64,000 nucleotides of DNA. Origin: Platycnemis pennipes (taxonomy: Eukaryota > Arthropoda > Insecta > Odonata > Platycnemididae). How positions within the stretch are numbered: position 1 is the stretch's first letter; each line of letters starts with the position of its first letter. Position numbers and translations under genes: made by a program. This document shows, in pieces, positions 25,015 to 34,994 of this stretch. The notes under the pieces are model-generated. The model worked only from the letters and a program-made list of their open reading frames with translations, was not told the origin of the DNA and ran no database searches. The stretch lies in NCBI GenBank assembly GCA_933228895.1, contig OW121854.1:56214609-56278608 (forward strand), given 5' to 3'.

Positions 25015-25246
25015 ATAGTGGTAGTGGCTAGGGCACTGTGCATAACTAGGTATATGCCTAGGTTTGAGTCCCAACTGAGTTAGAAAATTTTCGATGGTAT
25101 TCCGGTTTTTAACTGAGTATTGTGTGGGGAGCACCTTGAGTGCATTTCTCCGTCCGTCGGATGGGAGACAACATCGTGCACCTTTAAGGCACCTTTGGTA
25201 GAAGTAGGCTAATGCCAACGCCAAGTTTCTCTCTACCATTTCAGGG
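25015..25246 (+). mobile_element. tRNA-derived SINE (type 1)
   Basis: The head has A-box-like GTAGTGGCTAGGGCACTGTG and B-box-like TAGGTTTGAGTCCC. The body has TTCTCCGTCCGTCGGATGGG, a GGCACCTTTGG block and GGCTAATGCCAACGCC, ending near TTTCTCTC. The block order matches the copies at 7.96 and 59.65 kb. A second copy in the same orientation begins within about 15 bp. Confidence 0.75.
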
Positions 25247-25254
25247 ATCAGATT

Positions 25255-25492
25255 TGAGTTTGGCAAGAGTACTGGCCTCCCATCCCGAGGGTTAGGTTTC
25301 GAATTCCGGCACTGGCGGATTTTTCATTCGTAGACTGGTTCCTTCTTGAGTGCTTTGTAGAGAGAACTTCGACAATATTCCGTCCGTTGGATGGGACGTT
25401 TATCCGTGGTTCGCTTGGCACCTTTTGTTAAGAACAGGCTAATGCCGATGCCGAGGATCTCCCCACTTTTCCTCTGTTCCCTGAAAACTCTT
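25255..25492 (+). mobile_element. tRNA-derived SINE (type 1), second of a tandem pair
   Basis: The head has GGCAAGAGTACTGGCC (A box region) and GGTTTCGAATTCCGG (B box, 25295-25309). The body has TTCCGTCCGTTGGATGGGAC, GCTTGGCACCTTTTG and AACAGGCTAATGCCGATGCC, with a CTCCCC-rich 3' end. It lies head-to-tail with the preceding copy. The two heads are quite different, so this is two insertions or a dimer with diverged heads, not a recent duplication. Confidence 0.8.
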
Positions 25493-26142
25493 ACCAATAC
25501 CCTGTAACCCTCCTATATTCTCTAGCGTGAATGGTCACAGTTACCAATCGCATCTCCCCAAATAACTAGCTCTACCATATAATCGTTTGCTGAAATATTC
25601 TTACACATTCCTAACAACTACTTGCTTATTATAAACACCCTTGACTTGATTATCTTCTCCTATTATTGAGGTAATATGGCAAGCGAGTTAGAAGGAAAAG
25701 AACAACTGGTAGTTTGTACAGAATGATTTTGTGAAATGTATGGGTAGTGGGAAGAATCAAATGAATTAAAGGCGAAGGTAAGTTTAAATAAAAAATTTAA
25801 ATTACGTTCACCGGTAGAAAACTAATAATAATAACTCGTAGGGAAATTAACACCCACCCAACATCTATTCGTTTCGGTCATGGCTATCTGCCTATGACGG
25901 ACTACCTGTTCATAGGCGGAATCGATCACAGAAATGAAATGCATCGCTCTATGCGATCATGAGGGAAAAAACAGATCCTAAATTTAAAAAATCGCCTAAA
26001 AAGCTGTGGGAAACCCTCTTCAAATAACTAAAGCTGCAAGATAAATATGATATAAGAGATTGGAAAAATAAAGTAGTGTGCATGCTTACGAGAATGCTTT
26101 TTCAACATATCCAAATATAGAAGAATTACCACAGAGAAAAAT

Positions 26143-26207
26143 ATGCCTTGACGAGGACTCAAACCCAGAACGCCCTGACTGCCGGACAGGCACTTATTCG
26201 GCAAAAA
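26143..26207 (-). mobile_element. tRNA-like SINE head
   Basis: Inverted B box: the minus strand reads CTGGGTTTGAGTCCTCG, preceded by CCTGTCCGGCAGTCAGGGCG. No body is recognised downstream on that strand. Confidence 0.45.
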
Positions 26208-26339
26208 CCGAGTTTGGGTGTTAATTTGAATACCGTTAATCCACCGTTTGCAGAAACGCGCCGCACAAGTTCAGTGTTTTAATTGCGGCCACAAGAAACT
26301 ATTTCACTCTATGCTATCGTGCCAGGAATTTTATTCTTT

Positions 26340-26960
26340 TTAAAAGTATCTAGAGCAGCATGCAACGGCAACGAGCGACATTCATCTCCGAGATCACCTT
26401 TTTCCCCGCTGGAGGCGAGCCGAAGTAGGGCGAGGGTGACCTTGTTTGAAAAATATCTTCATACTTGGAAGCCCAGGGTCAAATATTTCCAGTTGAGAGA
26501 GCGCCGCCGGCTTCGTCACCTTTAAATCCTGAGTCTCTCGAAACGGTTGACGAGCGGGGACGAGCGCAGGGATTGGAAGGAGATTGAGATTGGGTGATTA
26601 GGAAAGGATATCGAAGGACCTATTCCTGGAAAAATTCATTTGTTTCGCATCCGATAATCCTCCTCGGGCAGGTGAGTGCCAGGTCATTAGACCGCACATC
26701 GATCAACGCGGTCCCGTAACTTTAACCGTCCGTCACGATCCGATGTTTAAAAATCGAATTCTCGTCCCCCTCTTGAAGAGCATGCGCGTCGCTGCGCCCT
26801 GCACTTGAATTGGCTGCAAATTGAGACGAGGGAGGGATGGAGAGAAAGACAGGAGTTCCCGCGAGGTCGAATAAGAGATTTTGACGAGCCGTGAGGAAGA
26901 TGCGCGCTCCTCGACGGGCAATGAGGCGGAATGCGCCATCGCGGCCAATCCACCCGTTGT
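26340..26960. other. GC-rich island
   Basis: CpG-rich relative to flanks, with frames up to 93 codons on both strands and no domain. A promoter island is possible; nothing defines a transcript. Confidence 0.3.
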
Positions 26961-27062
26961 GGTCGCTGGGAACATGTTCAAAAATTCATCTTTGAGGGAC
27001 AAAAACAACACCAAACTTTTTATTGCGTATACTGTTAGAAATACCGCAAAATAAGAAAGCCA

Positions 27063-27110
27063 CTACACGACCGGAGTTTCGACGATTGATTGTCATCATC
27101 GGGTGGAACG
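27063..27110 (-). promoter_or_regulatory. Possible Penelope-like terminal / hammerhead-like motif
   Basis: The minus strand reads CGATGATGACAATCAATCG followed by TCGAAACTCCGG. A GATGA core, a short stem and CGAAAC resembles the ends of Penelope-like elements, some of which carry hammerhead ribozyme motifs. No coding portion is adjacent. Assignment is by resemblance only. Confidence 0.3.
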
Positions 27111-27489
27111 GTGCTGGTCTTCTCTCCTTTTATACGTTAACAGCCAGGGTGGGGGGCGGGCTGGAGGTTTGGAATACAAGGCGACTGCGGTCATGAGACA
27201 AATAATATCGCAGAGAGACAGTGATAAAAAGAAAGAGAAGATAAGGCTTGTCAGGTTTTTCAAAAATATATTGCGCCCCGACCATGGTTTTGGTTTGCTA
27301 TGGAAATTGTAAATAGTGTTACTATATATCTCATAGAAATGGACATATCATTTTCACAAAGTCAATACCATCAATTTTTCATACGCCCGCTAGCTTATAT
27401 CAATTTCACCTTGCATTTATTGCTAATATAGTTATTGCCATATCGATCTAGTTGGTGATCTATTGAGTTCTATTTAGTCATTAAATTAT

Positions 27490-27910
27490 TTCTACGATCA
27501 TTAGATTTCACGCTTAGTCCCTCTTTAGCACCGCATAATTCTTACCTCTCATTATTCCATCCAAATTACCCGTTCCTCTCCTTGCTATTCCCAACCCACC
27601 CAATAGCATCCCCTATATCACATCCTTGAAAACACAGCTACCCTTTATTACCCATTTCATTACTTCCTCAGGCGTCTCCTAATTTATTCTATCAACATTC
27701 TTTCACCCTTATCCTCCTTTAAACATCCTTGCTCGTCTTCAATTCAACCTACTTTACCTTCCTCCATGTCAAAATCTCAAAAGTTTTTAGTCCATATTCA
27801 TATTTTTTTTATTAATGTCCATATTCGTGCGCCATACAGCGCCACTTTCCACATAATACTTTCCACTAGTCTTTTTTTTACGCCCTATAACAGCCACCTT
27901 GCTATACATA
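27490..27910 (-). mobile_element. Degraded LINE C-terminal tail (type 2)
   Basis: On the minus strand KRLVESIMWKVALYGARIWT is followed by LIKKYEYGLKTFEILTWRK and, after many stops and frameshifts, a GMLDDIMRGK-like block with Y.VLKR near 27.5 kb. This matches the tail plan of SMxWxVALYGAETWTLxKKDE, LxAFEMWxWRK, GRKRxGMLDDxMxGK and LKRxAQDR. No reverse-transcriptase core is left. Strong pyrimidine bias on the plus strand reflects the purine-rich sense strand. Confidence 0.6.
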
Positions 27911-28079
27911 TCCGCATTTCCATGAACGCATTAGCTGAAATATGACAAAAATTGGAGGATGACTCATTTAGTTTCCGACTCCACCCATAATATTTTTTCT
28001 CGATCAATCAATAACATTCGGCGTATTTAAAACTCGCTTGATAAACATGAACCCATGTTTCGTTGCTACCAATCCATCA

Positions 28080-28830
28080 CCCGCGACCTTCGTGGAAGAG
28101 AATTCCTAATTTGGGTCGTAAGTCCGTGGCGTGACGACGTATTACGCCTTTCCCTCGGCCCTTTCGTCGTTCCGGAGATGATATAGGCGGAGCACTACGT
28201 TATGGGCGACGTTTTGCTTTGCCTTGTCCTAGTCTCTTCCTCACCAAAGAGCAGAATCGTGTCGGAGCGCGCGAGTTTTGAGCGCGACTGAAAGCCTCTT
28301 GCGCACCATTCTTTCTCCCTTTCTCCTTTCCCCCCTCCCATACCCCACTCCCTCTCACATCCGGCCCAACCCCCTCGCATCCACCCCCTTTTGTTTCGGA
28401 GATTTCAAACTCTCCCGTCTTTTTTATTTTCTCCCGTCCTTAAGAGAGGGTCCGCGCGGCCGCTTCCTCCATCCTCGATCCCATTCTTTTCATCCCCTCC
28501 AAGCATCCCCCGCCATTCTCCTCGCTCCGGTGCCGACGCCGGAATTTCGTTCCGCAACTGCGACCGTCGACGTTTCGTCACGGCGTCCGCGAAACTTGTC
28601 GCGGTTTCGATTGTTCGTGCACCGAGTGTTTCTGTGCGTGGGCGCGTGCGTGCCGTGGATGGGAATGAGTTGTGCGCGGAAACGCTGGTGGGCGTGGACG
28701 CGGAATGAATGTTTAATCTGCTCTCCATCTTATTGGGACTGCCCAGTAAACTAAGCATGTTTCTCAGGCCTCTTAAAAGCCTGCGCCATTACAATCGTTC
28801 TCCTTGGTCCCCGCTTGGAGAGTTTTAGTC
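28080..28830. other. CpG-rich island, candidate promoter/first exon
   Basis: This is the strongest CpG island in the window, about 600-700 bp with many CGCG and GCGC blocks and a NotI-type GCGGCCGC near 28455. A 158-codon plus-strand frame (28278-28754) and overlapping frames on both strands are compositional and have no domain. Islands of this kind often mark 5' ends of genes, but I find no convincing start plus GTRAGT donor on either strand. Function is inferred from composition only. Confidence 0.35.
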
Positions 28831-28891
28831 TCCGGTTTTTTAGTGAAATTCCTCCCTTTTGTATGGGATTGGAATAATAATCAAATAGTAG

Positions 28892-29008
28892 CATATCGAA
28901 ATAAAGACAAAATTTGAAATTTACCACAGATTAAAAACAAACTTTATTTCGACCCATGTTTGTTTTCAATCTGTGGTAAATTGCAAATTTTGTTTTCATT
29001 TCGATATG
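28892..29008. repeat. 51-bp-arm inverted repeat with 15-nt spacer
   Basis: Arms 28892-28942 and 28958-29008 are reverse complements at 47 of 51 positions. The spacer carries CTTTATTTCG (28942-28951), which also complements CGAAATAAAG inside the left arm, so two folds compete. No target duplication is seen at the ends. It could be a foldback MITE or an inverted duplication. Confidence 0.85.
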
Positions 29009-29149
29009 TTCGAATGCCACTCAATATCGCCGGAAACTACTGAACGAATAGCAGCTGTTATTTGGAGGAGGCAATCGACAGATAAGATTAATTTCGCTAC
29101 TTTAGGATAAGTGAATAATTGGATGTAGGTAGGACTTTTTTATAGGAAC

Positions 29150-29250
29150 CGAGGAAGGATATAGAGAAACCCAGCGTCAGCATTAACTTGCTCTTATCGA
29201 AAGGTGTCCAGCGGTATACAATTTGATGTCCCATTCGACAAATGTGGCTG
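29150..29250 (-). mobile_element. SINE type 1 body fragment
   Basis: The plus strand reads GAGGAAGGATATAGAGAAACCC, CAGCGTCAGCATTA, CGAAAGGTGTCC and GATGTCCCATTCGACAAA, the reverse complement of the type 1 body. The tRNA head is missing; a LINE tail begins 75 bp further on. Confidence 0.6.
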
Positions 29251-29321
29251 GAAAACTGCCCTTACAATAAAATCCGACAAACTGACCTTAAAGTGCCCTC
29301 CACGCAGAACTCGAGCCATTA

Positions 29322-29885
29322 TCGTTTGTCAACACTCCTAAGATTGGTTTTAATCAGGTATCCACTCGTTTCCGTTATAGTCCATCGGCTTCATTTTGAT
29401 ATGATTCTTCCCTTTGACATCCTTTATAACTTGTTCCATGTACTCGTATCTTTTCCGAGGCCTACTTTTTCCACTCATCCCGTTCACTTGTAGCTCAGAA
29501 ATTTTTCTTCATCAGTCTATCGTGTTTTAAAATACGGCTGATTAAGTTGTCGCATCTTCTTTATAAATTTTCAGCAGACTTCCCTTTCTCCCACTCAACT
29601 TAGGTTTTCTTCGTTCGTTACTCGGTTAATCCTTTTTATTTTTATCACTCTTTTGTAGAAAAACATTTCAATTGCTTCCATTCTTGACTTCTCTGGTGCT
29701 GTTATCGTCCATGCCTCACTGTTATAAAGAAACATGCTAAATATGTAATTTCTGATGAATTTAGTCCTTACTGCCACACCTGTATTCCCTGCTATAAATA
29801 GATTCTTGTTGTGGTGGAATGCTGTCTTCGCCTGGCGTTTTTCTGCAAACCTAAGGACATGAATGTCAATGTAAAATTTCAATCC
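29322..29885 (-). mobile_element. LINE 3' end (type 1)
   Basis: A 95-codon minus-strand frame (29882-29595) covers KRQAKTAFHHNKNLFIAG, the FIRNYIFSMFLYNSEAWTIT block and RVIKIKRINRVTNEENLS. Past that the frame breaks, but nucleotide similarity continues to the 3' palindrome variant CACTCCTAAGATTG (29333-29346). Compared with the copy at 86-735 it keeps the AIEMFFYKR segment missing there. It is dead: truncated upstream of the RT core and shifted downstream. Confidence 0.85.
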
Positions 29886-29889
29886 CTTT

Positions 29890-31940
29890 CTTGATTCAAA
29901 CCTGGACCCTTATGCGGGGGCTGTTCCATAGTCACCATCCTAACCCGATTTTCCTTTAAATTTTTAGGGTCTTCCATTGGAAAGAGAAAAAAATTATTTG
30001 AATTAAGTCAGAACCGTTAATTATACAAATATTCTAAATACTTAGAAACAAGATGTTTTATTGGAAGTGGGAAAAAATATCTAGTATATACTTGGTTTAT
30101 TAAATAATTTCAATTTGTTTGCAATCGTTCAAACTCATCAATCATAAGATTTGTCAGAGACATGTATTTACTTTATTCTTCTATCAGTCAACTTATTTAT
30201 ATTTTTACGACCCTTCTCTTTGTAATCCCTGGATAATTTTCCTCTTATAACTCATACCGGGGCAGTTTTGTAGGTCGGTAATCCAACACCCGTTCCCACT
30301 ATAAGTATCCGGTTCTTTTAACATTTGAGTTGGGTGTACATATATTATTTTTATTTTTTCAAGCATTACTTTAGAAAAAGTTACTTTTTGACACCAATAG
30401 AAAAACATAAACATTCTATCAATTCCTTTTCCATAAAAATTATAAAACAGAGGTAGGTTAAGTAAGCATTTTCACCAATATAAATTTGGCTAATTTAAGT
30501 AAGTTTATGTGTATGCACCATTAATATGTTATGTGTTTTCCGTGAACTCTTTGTAAACATTAATAGTATTAGAGGCGATACTAGTTAGATGAAATAATTC
30601 ACAAATTTGATTTGTGTAGGCTTTAATCAAAATTGATAACATTATTTCACCTAAAAAAGCCCCGTAATGACTGGAAATGGATTTTTTTGAACCTAGATCA
30701 TTACCAATTTTAGTCATGAGTTTGAGTATATTTAACTTCGTGCATTTTAACTTTCTATTGGAAAGAATTCTATGGAATCCATTAATAATACAAGCATGCT
30801 TTTTTGGTAACGGTATACTCCATTACTAGAAATTTCAGAATACAACTATAACTAATTAGCTTTGCATTCTATATCTACGTTCCTTGCTATAATTTACCTG
30901 AAACCTATGTGAAAAATTTTGAATAATTGAGTTTCATTTGATATAGGTGAAATTAAGAAATTACATTTCCGATTGATTAAACATGGAAAAATGTTTTTTA
31001 GCATTATCGATGATGAGATCAACAAGGAAATGCCACAAAGTGCATGCTGGAACTGGATATAGGGAATCTTGAGATATTTTTTGTTAATGTATTTCAGTTA
31101 TAAAATGTTTATATCAATCAGTGTTTTAATTTGTGGTTACCTTTTGCATATGAATGACGAGTCTAATAATAGGGCAACAGAGGCAAGTAAGGTAAAATGG
31201 TCAGAAGGAGCAATACGTCAGTAGAAGCAAATGCGATTTAATGTCATTGCTGAATAGGGGTGGGATGCTGATGCACAACCGACTATTTTTCAGTTGACAT
31301 CATTCATTACCGTAAAGCAACGCTAATATCTAGCAGAAATAGCTGCTAGGCCTTCTACTACCTACTGCAATGTGCGTGTCTCCTTTCCTTGTCCTCCTGC
31401 AGAATATGGAACGATTACTGCTCGAGGTACGCTACCCGGGGTACACTCCTACCCTTATACCACTTATAGTAGTAGCAGGAGAGGAGAGCGCATTCCCCGA
31501 GGAACATCGAAATTCAGTATTAGCAAGAGAGGAGAGTGCAAGAAGTGTAGCAGTTAATTTAAATAGCAGCATCGTTACACATTCACTGCTACTGATTGTC
31601 ACGTATCAACATTGTTCCAGCCTGCGGGTGGCGACAGTCTATTGATTTCCACCCTCTTACTTTCATAGGGTATAGCTCCGTTCCACTCAGGGGTGTTGTC
31701 TATTCTGGTGGTTGGAAATCTTTTTGAGAGTGCGCGCCAAAATCGGCAAAACTCTGACATAAAATTGTTCCAACAAAATGTATTTTAAACATTAAATATG
31801 TTGTTGTTTTATCTGTAACTGATTGTAAATCGTGTAATACCAACTTAACGAAAAAATATGATTTTTATATTTTTGCAGTAACTCTTAGTTTGCCAGAACT
31901 GCATCGTGACAGGTTTGGGGTCGTCTACTAATTAAGTCTA
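29890..31940. other. AT-rich interval with no recognised feature
   Basis: Short chance frames only. A weak inverted B-box-like motif near 29893-29910 directly adjoins the LINE tail but has no A box. Confidence 0.4.
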
Positions 31941-31949
31941 GTCCATCTG

Positions 31950-32028
31950 CACTTAAAAATGATGATAGTTCTCCCGAAAGGGAGAACTACCATCATTTTT
32001 ATCATCATCATATCATCATCTTTAAGTG
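31950..32028. repeat. Hairpin with GAAA loop and nested outer inverted ends
   Basis: Arms 31955-31975 and 31980-32000 are complementary at 20 of 21 positions around a GAAA tetraloop. Outside them CACTTAAA (31950-31957) and TTTAAGTG (32021-32028) pair again. The right side carries an extra ATC-rich expansion (32001-32020). It looks like a foldback in which one arm gained trinucleotide repeats. Confidence 0.8.
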
Positions 32029-32099
32029 TTAAGTTTTAACGTTTAGTTAACGTCAGTGTTAAGTTTTTTAAGCGTTAGGTTTTACTCCTTAAATATTTT

Positions 32100-32870
32100 T
32101 CCCCTAAAAAAGGTGATAGTTCCCCCTGGACTCATTAGATTAGATGTTCACAGCTATTTCCAGTTACTAATTTGGTTTAGCAGTAGCTGTCAGCAACTGC
32201 TGGTATAAAATATTAACTTTGGCTACCCCTACAACTAAACAATATTTAAATTCTCGAAATGCCTCAACGGATGAGTTACAGGCCAAAAGAATAATGAGTT
32301 TTTACCTTTTATTGGGTTGAGCTATACAGCTACACTATTTGCACACCTATGCTTACTCAGACGATTAAATCAAGAAAGAGATTTGGGGAAAATAACTTTC
32401 ATGAAAAGAGGTTTGAAATGCCTTGGCGAAAGGAGATGAAGTTAAATAAGGCGGAGTGGATGCATAAAAAAATCCGCTGGAGGTATGCTAGACTGATGAA
32501 TGAAACAGCAATATGATTGGGAAAATCTGTATAGTTTTCTATAATTCTCTCTTTCCATTCCAAATTCACTTTTATTAAGCTGACAAACGTGGCAGAGCTC
32601 AAGCTTGTGTTGCTAAGGTATGGGGATACAGTTAAAATCCATAACCTCGTCATCTTATCAAAGCTCAATCTTTCGACTGAGGGGTTGTTTGCCCAGGGTA
32701 AAGAAAGACACCCCTTCGAGCATTAAGGTAATAACTCAAAGTGGCGCCGCCGGCGTGTCGACGTAGGGAAAAATTGTCCTAAAAAATTCAGCACCTTTTA
32801 TCCAGACAGACTACGACCCTCACCGCACTCTTATCGCTTGGGATACATTTGGCACCCTTTAATATTGAAG
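32100..32870. other. No confident feature
   Basis: A plus-strand frame near 32408-32500 reads RFEMPWRKEMK and later YARLMNETA, weakly like a LINE tail, but the order of blocks is not convincing. Otherwise unassigned. Confidence 0.35.
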
Positions 32871-32874
32871 GGAA

Positions 32875-33345
32875 TTTCTCCTCCCCGGCATCTCTTTCCG
32901 AGTCTTCCGCTCGCCGCGATTGTTTTAATAACTCACCCGGCCCGCGCGTGCCTTCAGTTCGACCTGTCTTCTCACCATCCGTCTTCTCATGATTCGCCCT
33001 TTCTCGCATCCCCGCGACTCCCCGATTCCATTCGGGTCTCTCAGTATTCCAGAGCTTCTCCCTACCCAATACCCTCTCCCCCTAACCCTTATCTGACACC
33101 GTCGCTCTCCTCCGCCCTTAGCAAAATCCATCTCAGTCCGCTCCGACTCATCACCGAGCGTTTTCCACCCAGAGGATGCGTGCAACGGGCGACCTTTCGC
33201 CTCATTTCCATGCACTCGCGACGTAAGGCATCCATTCCTCACGTGCCACGTCATCCCATGAAGTGTCTGCGTTCCCCTCAATGTTTTATTTTCTTCCCCT
33301 TTTGGTATTCCTTGCGTGTGGAAATGGCAATGCGGGAAATCTTCG
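32875..33345. other. GC-rich island
   Basis: C-rich plus strand with a 177-codon frame (32838-33371) of low-complexity Pro/Ser/Arg content and no domain. Opposite-strand frames are equally long, so coding is not supported. Confidence 0.3.
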
Positions 33346-33347
33346 CG

Positions 33348-33475
33348 GCGGTATCCGACCTGACCCTGTGAGAGTGATATGCTTGTTACATTTTTTTACG
33401 CGGGGTGAGAATGATGACATCGTAATGTGTAGATTGTACCTCAAGTTCCTTGGGCGATGTGATCAAGAATACTAA
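33348..33475 (+). repeat. Diverged direct repeat, copy 1
   Basis: Blocks CGGTATCCGACCTGACC, TGAGAGTGATATGCTTGTTA, GCGGGGTGAGAA, AATGTGTAGATTGTACCTCA and CCTTGGGCGATGTGATCAAG recur in the same order about 325 bp downstream. The copies differ by roughly a quarter of positions and small indels. Confidence 0.75.
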
Positions 33476-33674
33476 TAAATAGATGCTATAGTTTTTCTTT
33501 GGATAAGGTAAGCTTAGGTAGATTCTCGCAACCCTTATCTATCACGCGGGACTCTTTTTTGGATCCGTATACCCTCTAACTCTCATTATTCCATCGAAAC
33601 CGCTTGGTTTGAAACACGAAACCTTATACTCCATTAATTTTCTTCTACTTAAGATTGACGCCCTCGGGGAAGAG

Positions 33675-33803
33675 TCAGTATCTGATCTAGTCCTATGAGA
33701 GTGATATGTTTGTTACTTTTGCTCACATGGGGTGAACAAGATTAATCTGAAATGTGTGGTCCTGCGCCTCAAGGTCCTTAGGCGTAGTGACCAAGGAATT
33801 TAG
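33675..33803 (+). repeat. Diverged direct repeat, copy 2
   Basis: Matching blocks: CAGTATCTGATCTAGTCC, TGAGAGTGATATGTTTGTTA, ATGGGGTGAACAA, AATGTGTGGTCCTGCGCCTC and CCTTAGGCGTAGTGACCAAG. No frame is conserved between copies, so the pair looks like an old non-coding tandem duplication or terminal direct repeats of a small element. Confidence 0.75.
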
Positions 33804-34129
33804 TCATTAGATGTTATTAGTATAGCGGTCAATATCAGTGGAGATGGATGTTCTTCCCACTGTCCCTATTTCTCACGTGAGGTTCTTGACTTCCACATAC
33901 ATCTTACATCTCATATTCTCATCCAAATCGTCTATTACCTTCCTTCTAATTCTCTTATTTCTACTGAATCTAAGTTGGAACCATGGGGGAAGAATTTGTG
34001 ATGCACTTCAGGTACTTATTTTAAAGTGAGTGAGATAAAGATTCCTTTATCACAGCTACTGTGTATGTATTATCACTATCGTACGTAACATCGTAGGTTT
34101 AGATGAACATGCAAATTCTTCCAGCGTAA

Positions 34130-34335
34130 CTTCATTATCGTATGACACACCTTATTTTCACTTGCTCCCTACCTCTCATTTCATCTAAACTGCCTGTTAT
34201 TGACATCCCTCTATTCTGCTCTATTGGCGTTCTTTCATTTGTCATACACTTCAAAACTCGACCTCGCCCTATAATAACCGTTCCAAGATCCTCTCTTCCT
34301 TCTCCTAATTTCTTCAATCAACTTCTCCTCTCCTT
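34130..34335 (-). mobile_element. Possible LINE C-terminal tail (type 2), degraded
   Basis: The minus-strand 60-codon frame (34317-34135) starts KKLGEGREDLGTVIIGRGRV, then has a SLDEMRGREQVKIR end. This resembles the plan LGERR, TIIRRRGR, ...DDxxGRxxxxxKRxAEDR of LINE tails. The middle is weak, so confidence is limited. Confidence 0.35.
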
Positions 34336-34477
34336 CCATCGTAACCCTTTCTCACTTTTCCACCCACCTTAATTTTTTCATCCACCCGCATCTCAGAAAA
34401 ATGCAACTCCGTATTTGTACGTAGGATTTGAGACAAAGACCTTGCCAAAGAACTGCCGAGTTGATGTGAGCTCGTCG

Positions 34478-34485
34478 TGGCATTT
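34478..34485. repeat. 8-bp target duplication, left (TGGCATTT)
   Basis: Matches TGGCAATT at 35311-35318 with one difference; directly abuts the hAT terminus. Confidence 0.75.
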
Positions 34486-34493
34486 TAGGGATG

Positions 34494-34620
34494 TCACATC
34501 GACATCGATGTATCGGACTACTCGATGTTTTTTTGCCGATACATCGAAAACATCGAGTGGTAAGACAATCGATGGAACATCGACACGATGTTTTCAAAAC
34601 ACCTAACATCGCAGCGATGT
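34494..34620. repeat. Subterminal ATCGATGT repeats of the hAT element
   Basis: At least eight copies of CATCGA or its complement TCGATG occur here, some fused as ACATCGATGT, in both orientations. They lie just inside the left terminus. A matching smaller cluster lies inside the right terminus (35197-35300). Confidence 0.8.
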
Positions 34621-34697
34621 TTTAGGAAACGAGCGGTAAAAAAAATGTTTTTGGTTGACCAATAATTCATTTTTCTGATTATCATAAGCCTTTTGAG

Positions 34698-34994
34698 AAT
34701 ACGATCGAACCTTCCCTAATTACGCCATCTATCGTTCGCACATCAGTACCCTCTGAGAGGATTGTATCAGCTCTCAACTTTGTGGTACAAGATAACAGGA
34801 GAAGGTTGGGGTCTCTGCATATTAAGCAAAGAGTGTTCCTTACCGATACTGGGAGGTTTAAACGTTTTAAACCCACTGTTTTTCAATTTGATTTTTTTGA
34901 TACTACGAAGCTTAGAATATTTTTAGGGAACAGGTACACCCACTTTATTGTGTTATTTGTTTTATTATGTTTATTTATCTTTATTTCATTGTGA
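34698..34994 (+). pseudogene. hAT transposase C-terminal dimerisation fragment
   Basis: Plus-strand reading from about 34698 gives ENTIEPSLITPSIVR, then TSVPSERIVSALNFVVQDNR, RRLGSLHIKQRVFL and a non-homologous tail to the stop at 34994. SVPSER..S, followed by an (R)xRL and a terminal FL, is the signature of the hAT dimerisation domain that closes the catalytic fold. The BED zinc finger, the DDE residues and the insertion domain are absent. The fragment has no upstream start of its own, so it is a remnant of an internally deleted transposase gene. Confidence 0.85.

Noticed and set aside
28278..28754. 158-codon plus-strand frame in the CpG island
   Set aside because: Long frames occur on both strands of the same GC-rich stretch, with no domain and Arg/Pro/Ser-rich composition.
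32838..33371. 177-codon plus-strand frame, the longest in the window
   Set aside because: Compositional: C-rich strand, low complexity, an equally long antisense frame and no family resemblance.
33348..33803. LTR retrotransposon
   Set aside because: The paired direct repeats lack TG...CA ends, a primer-binding site and any gag/pol between them.
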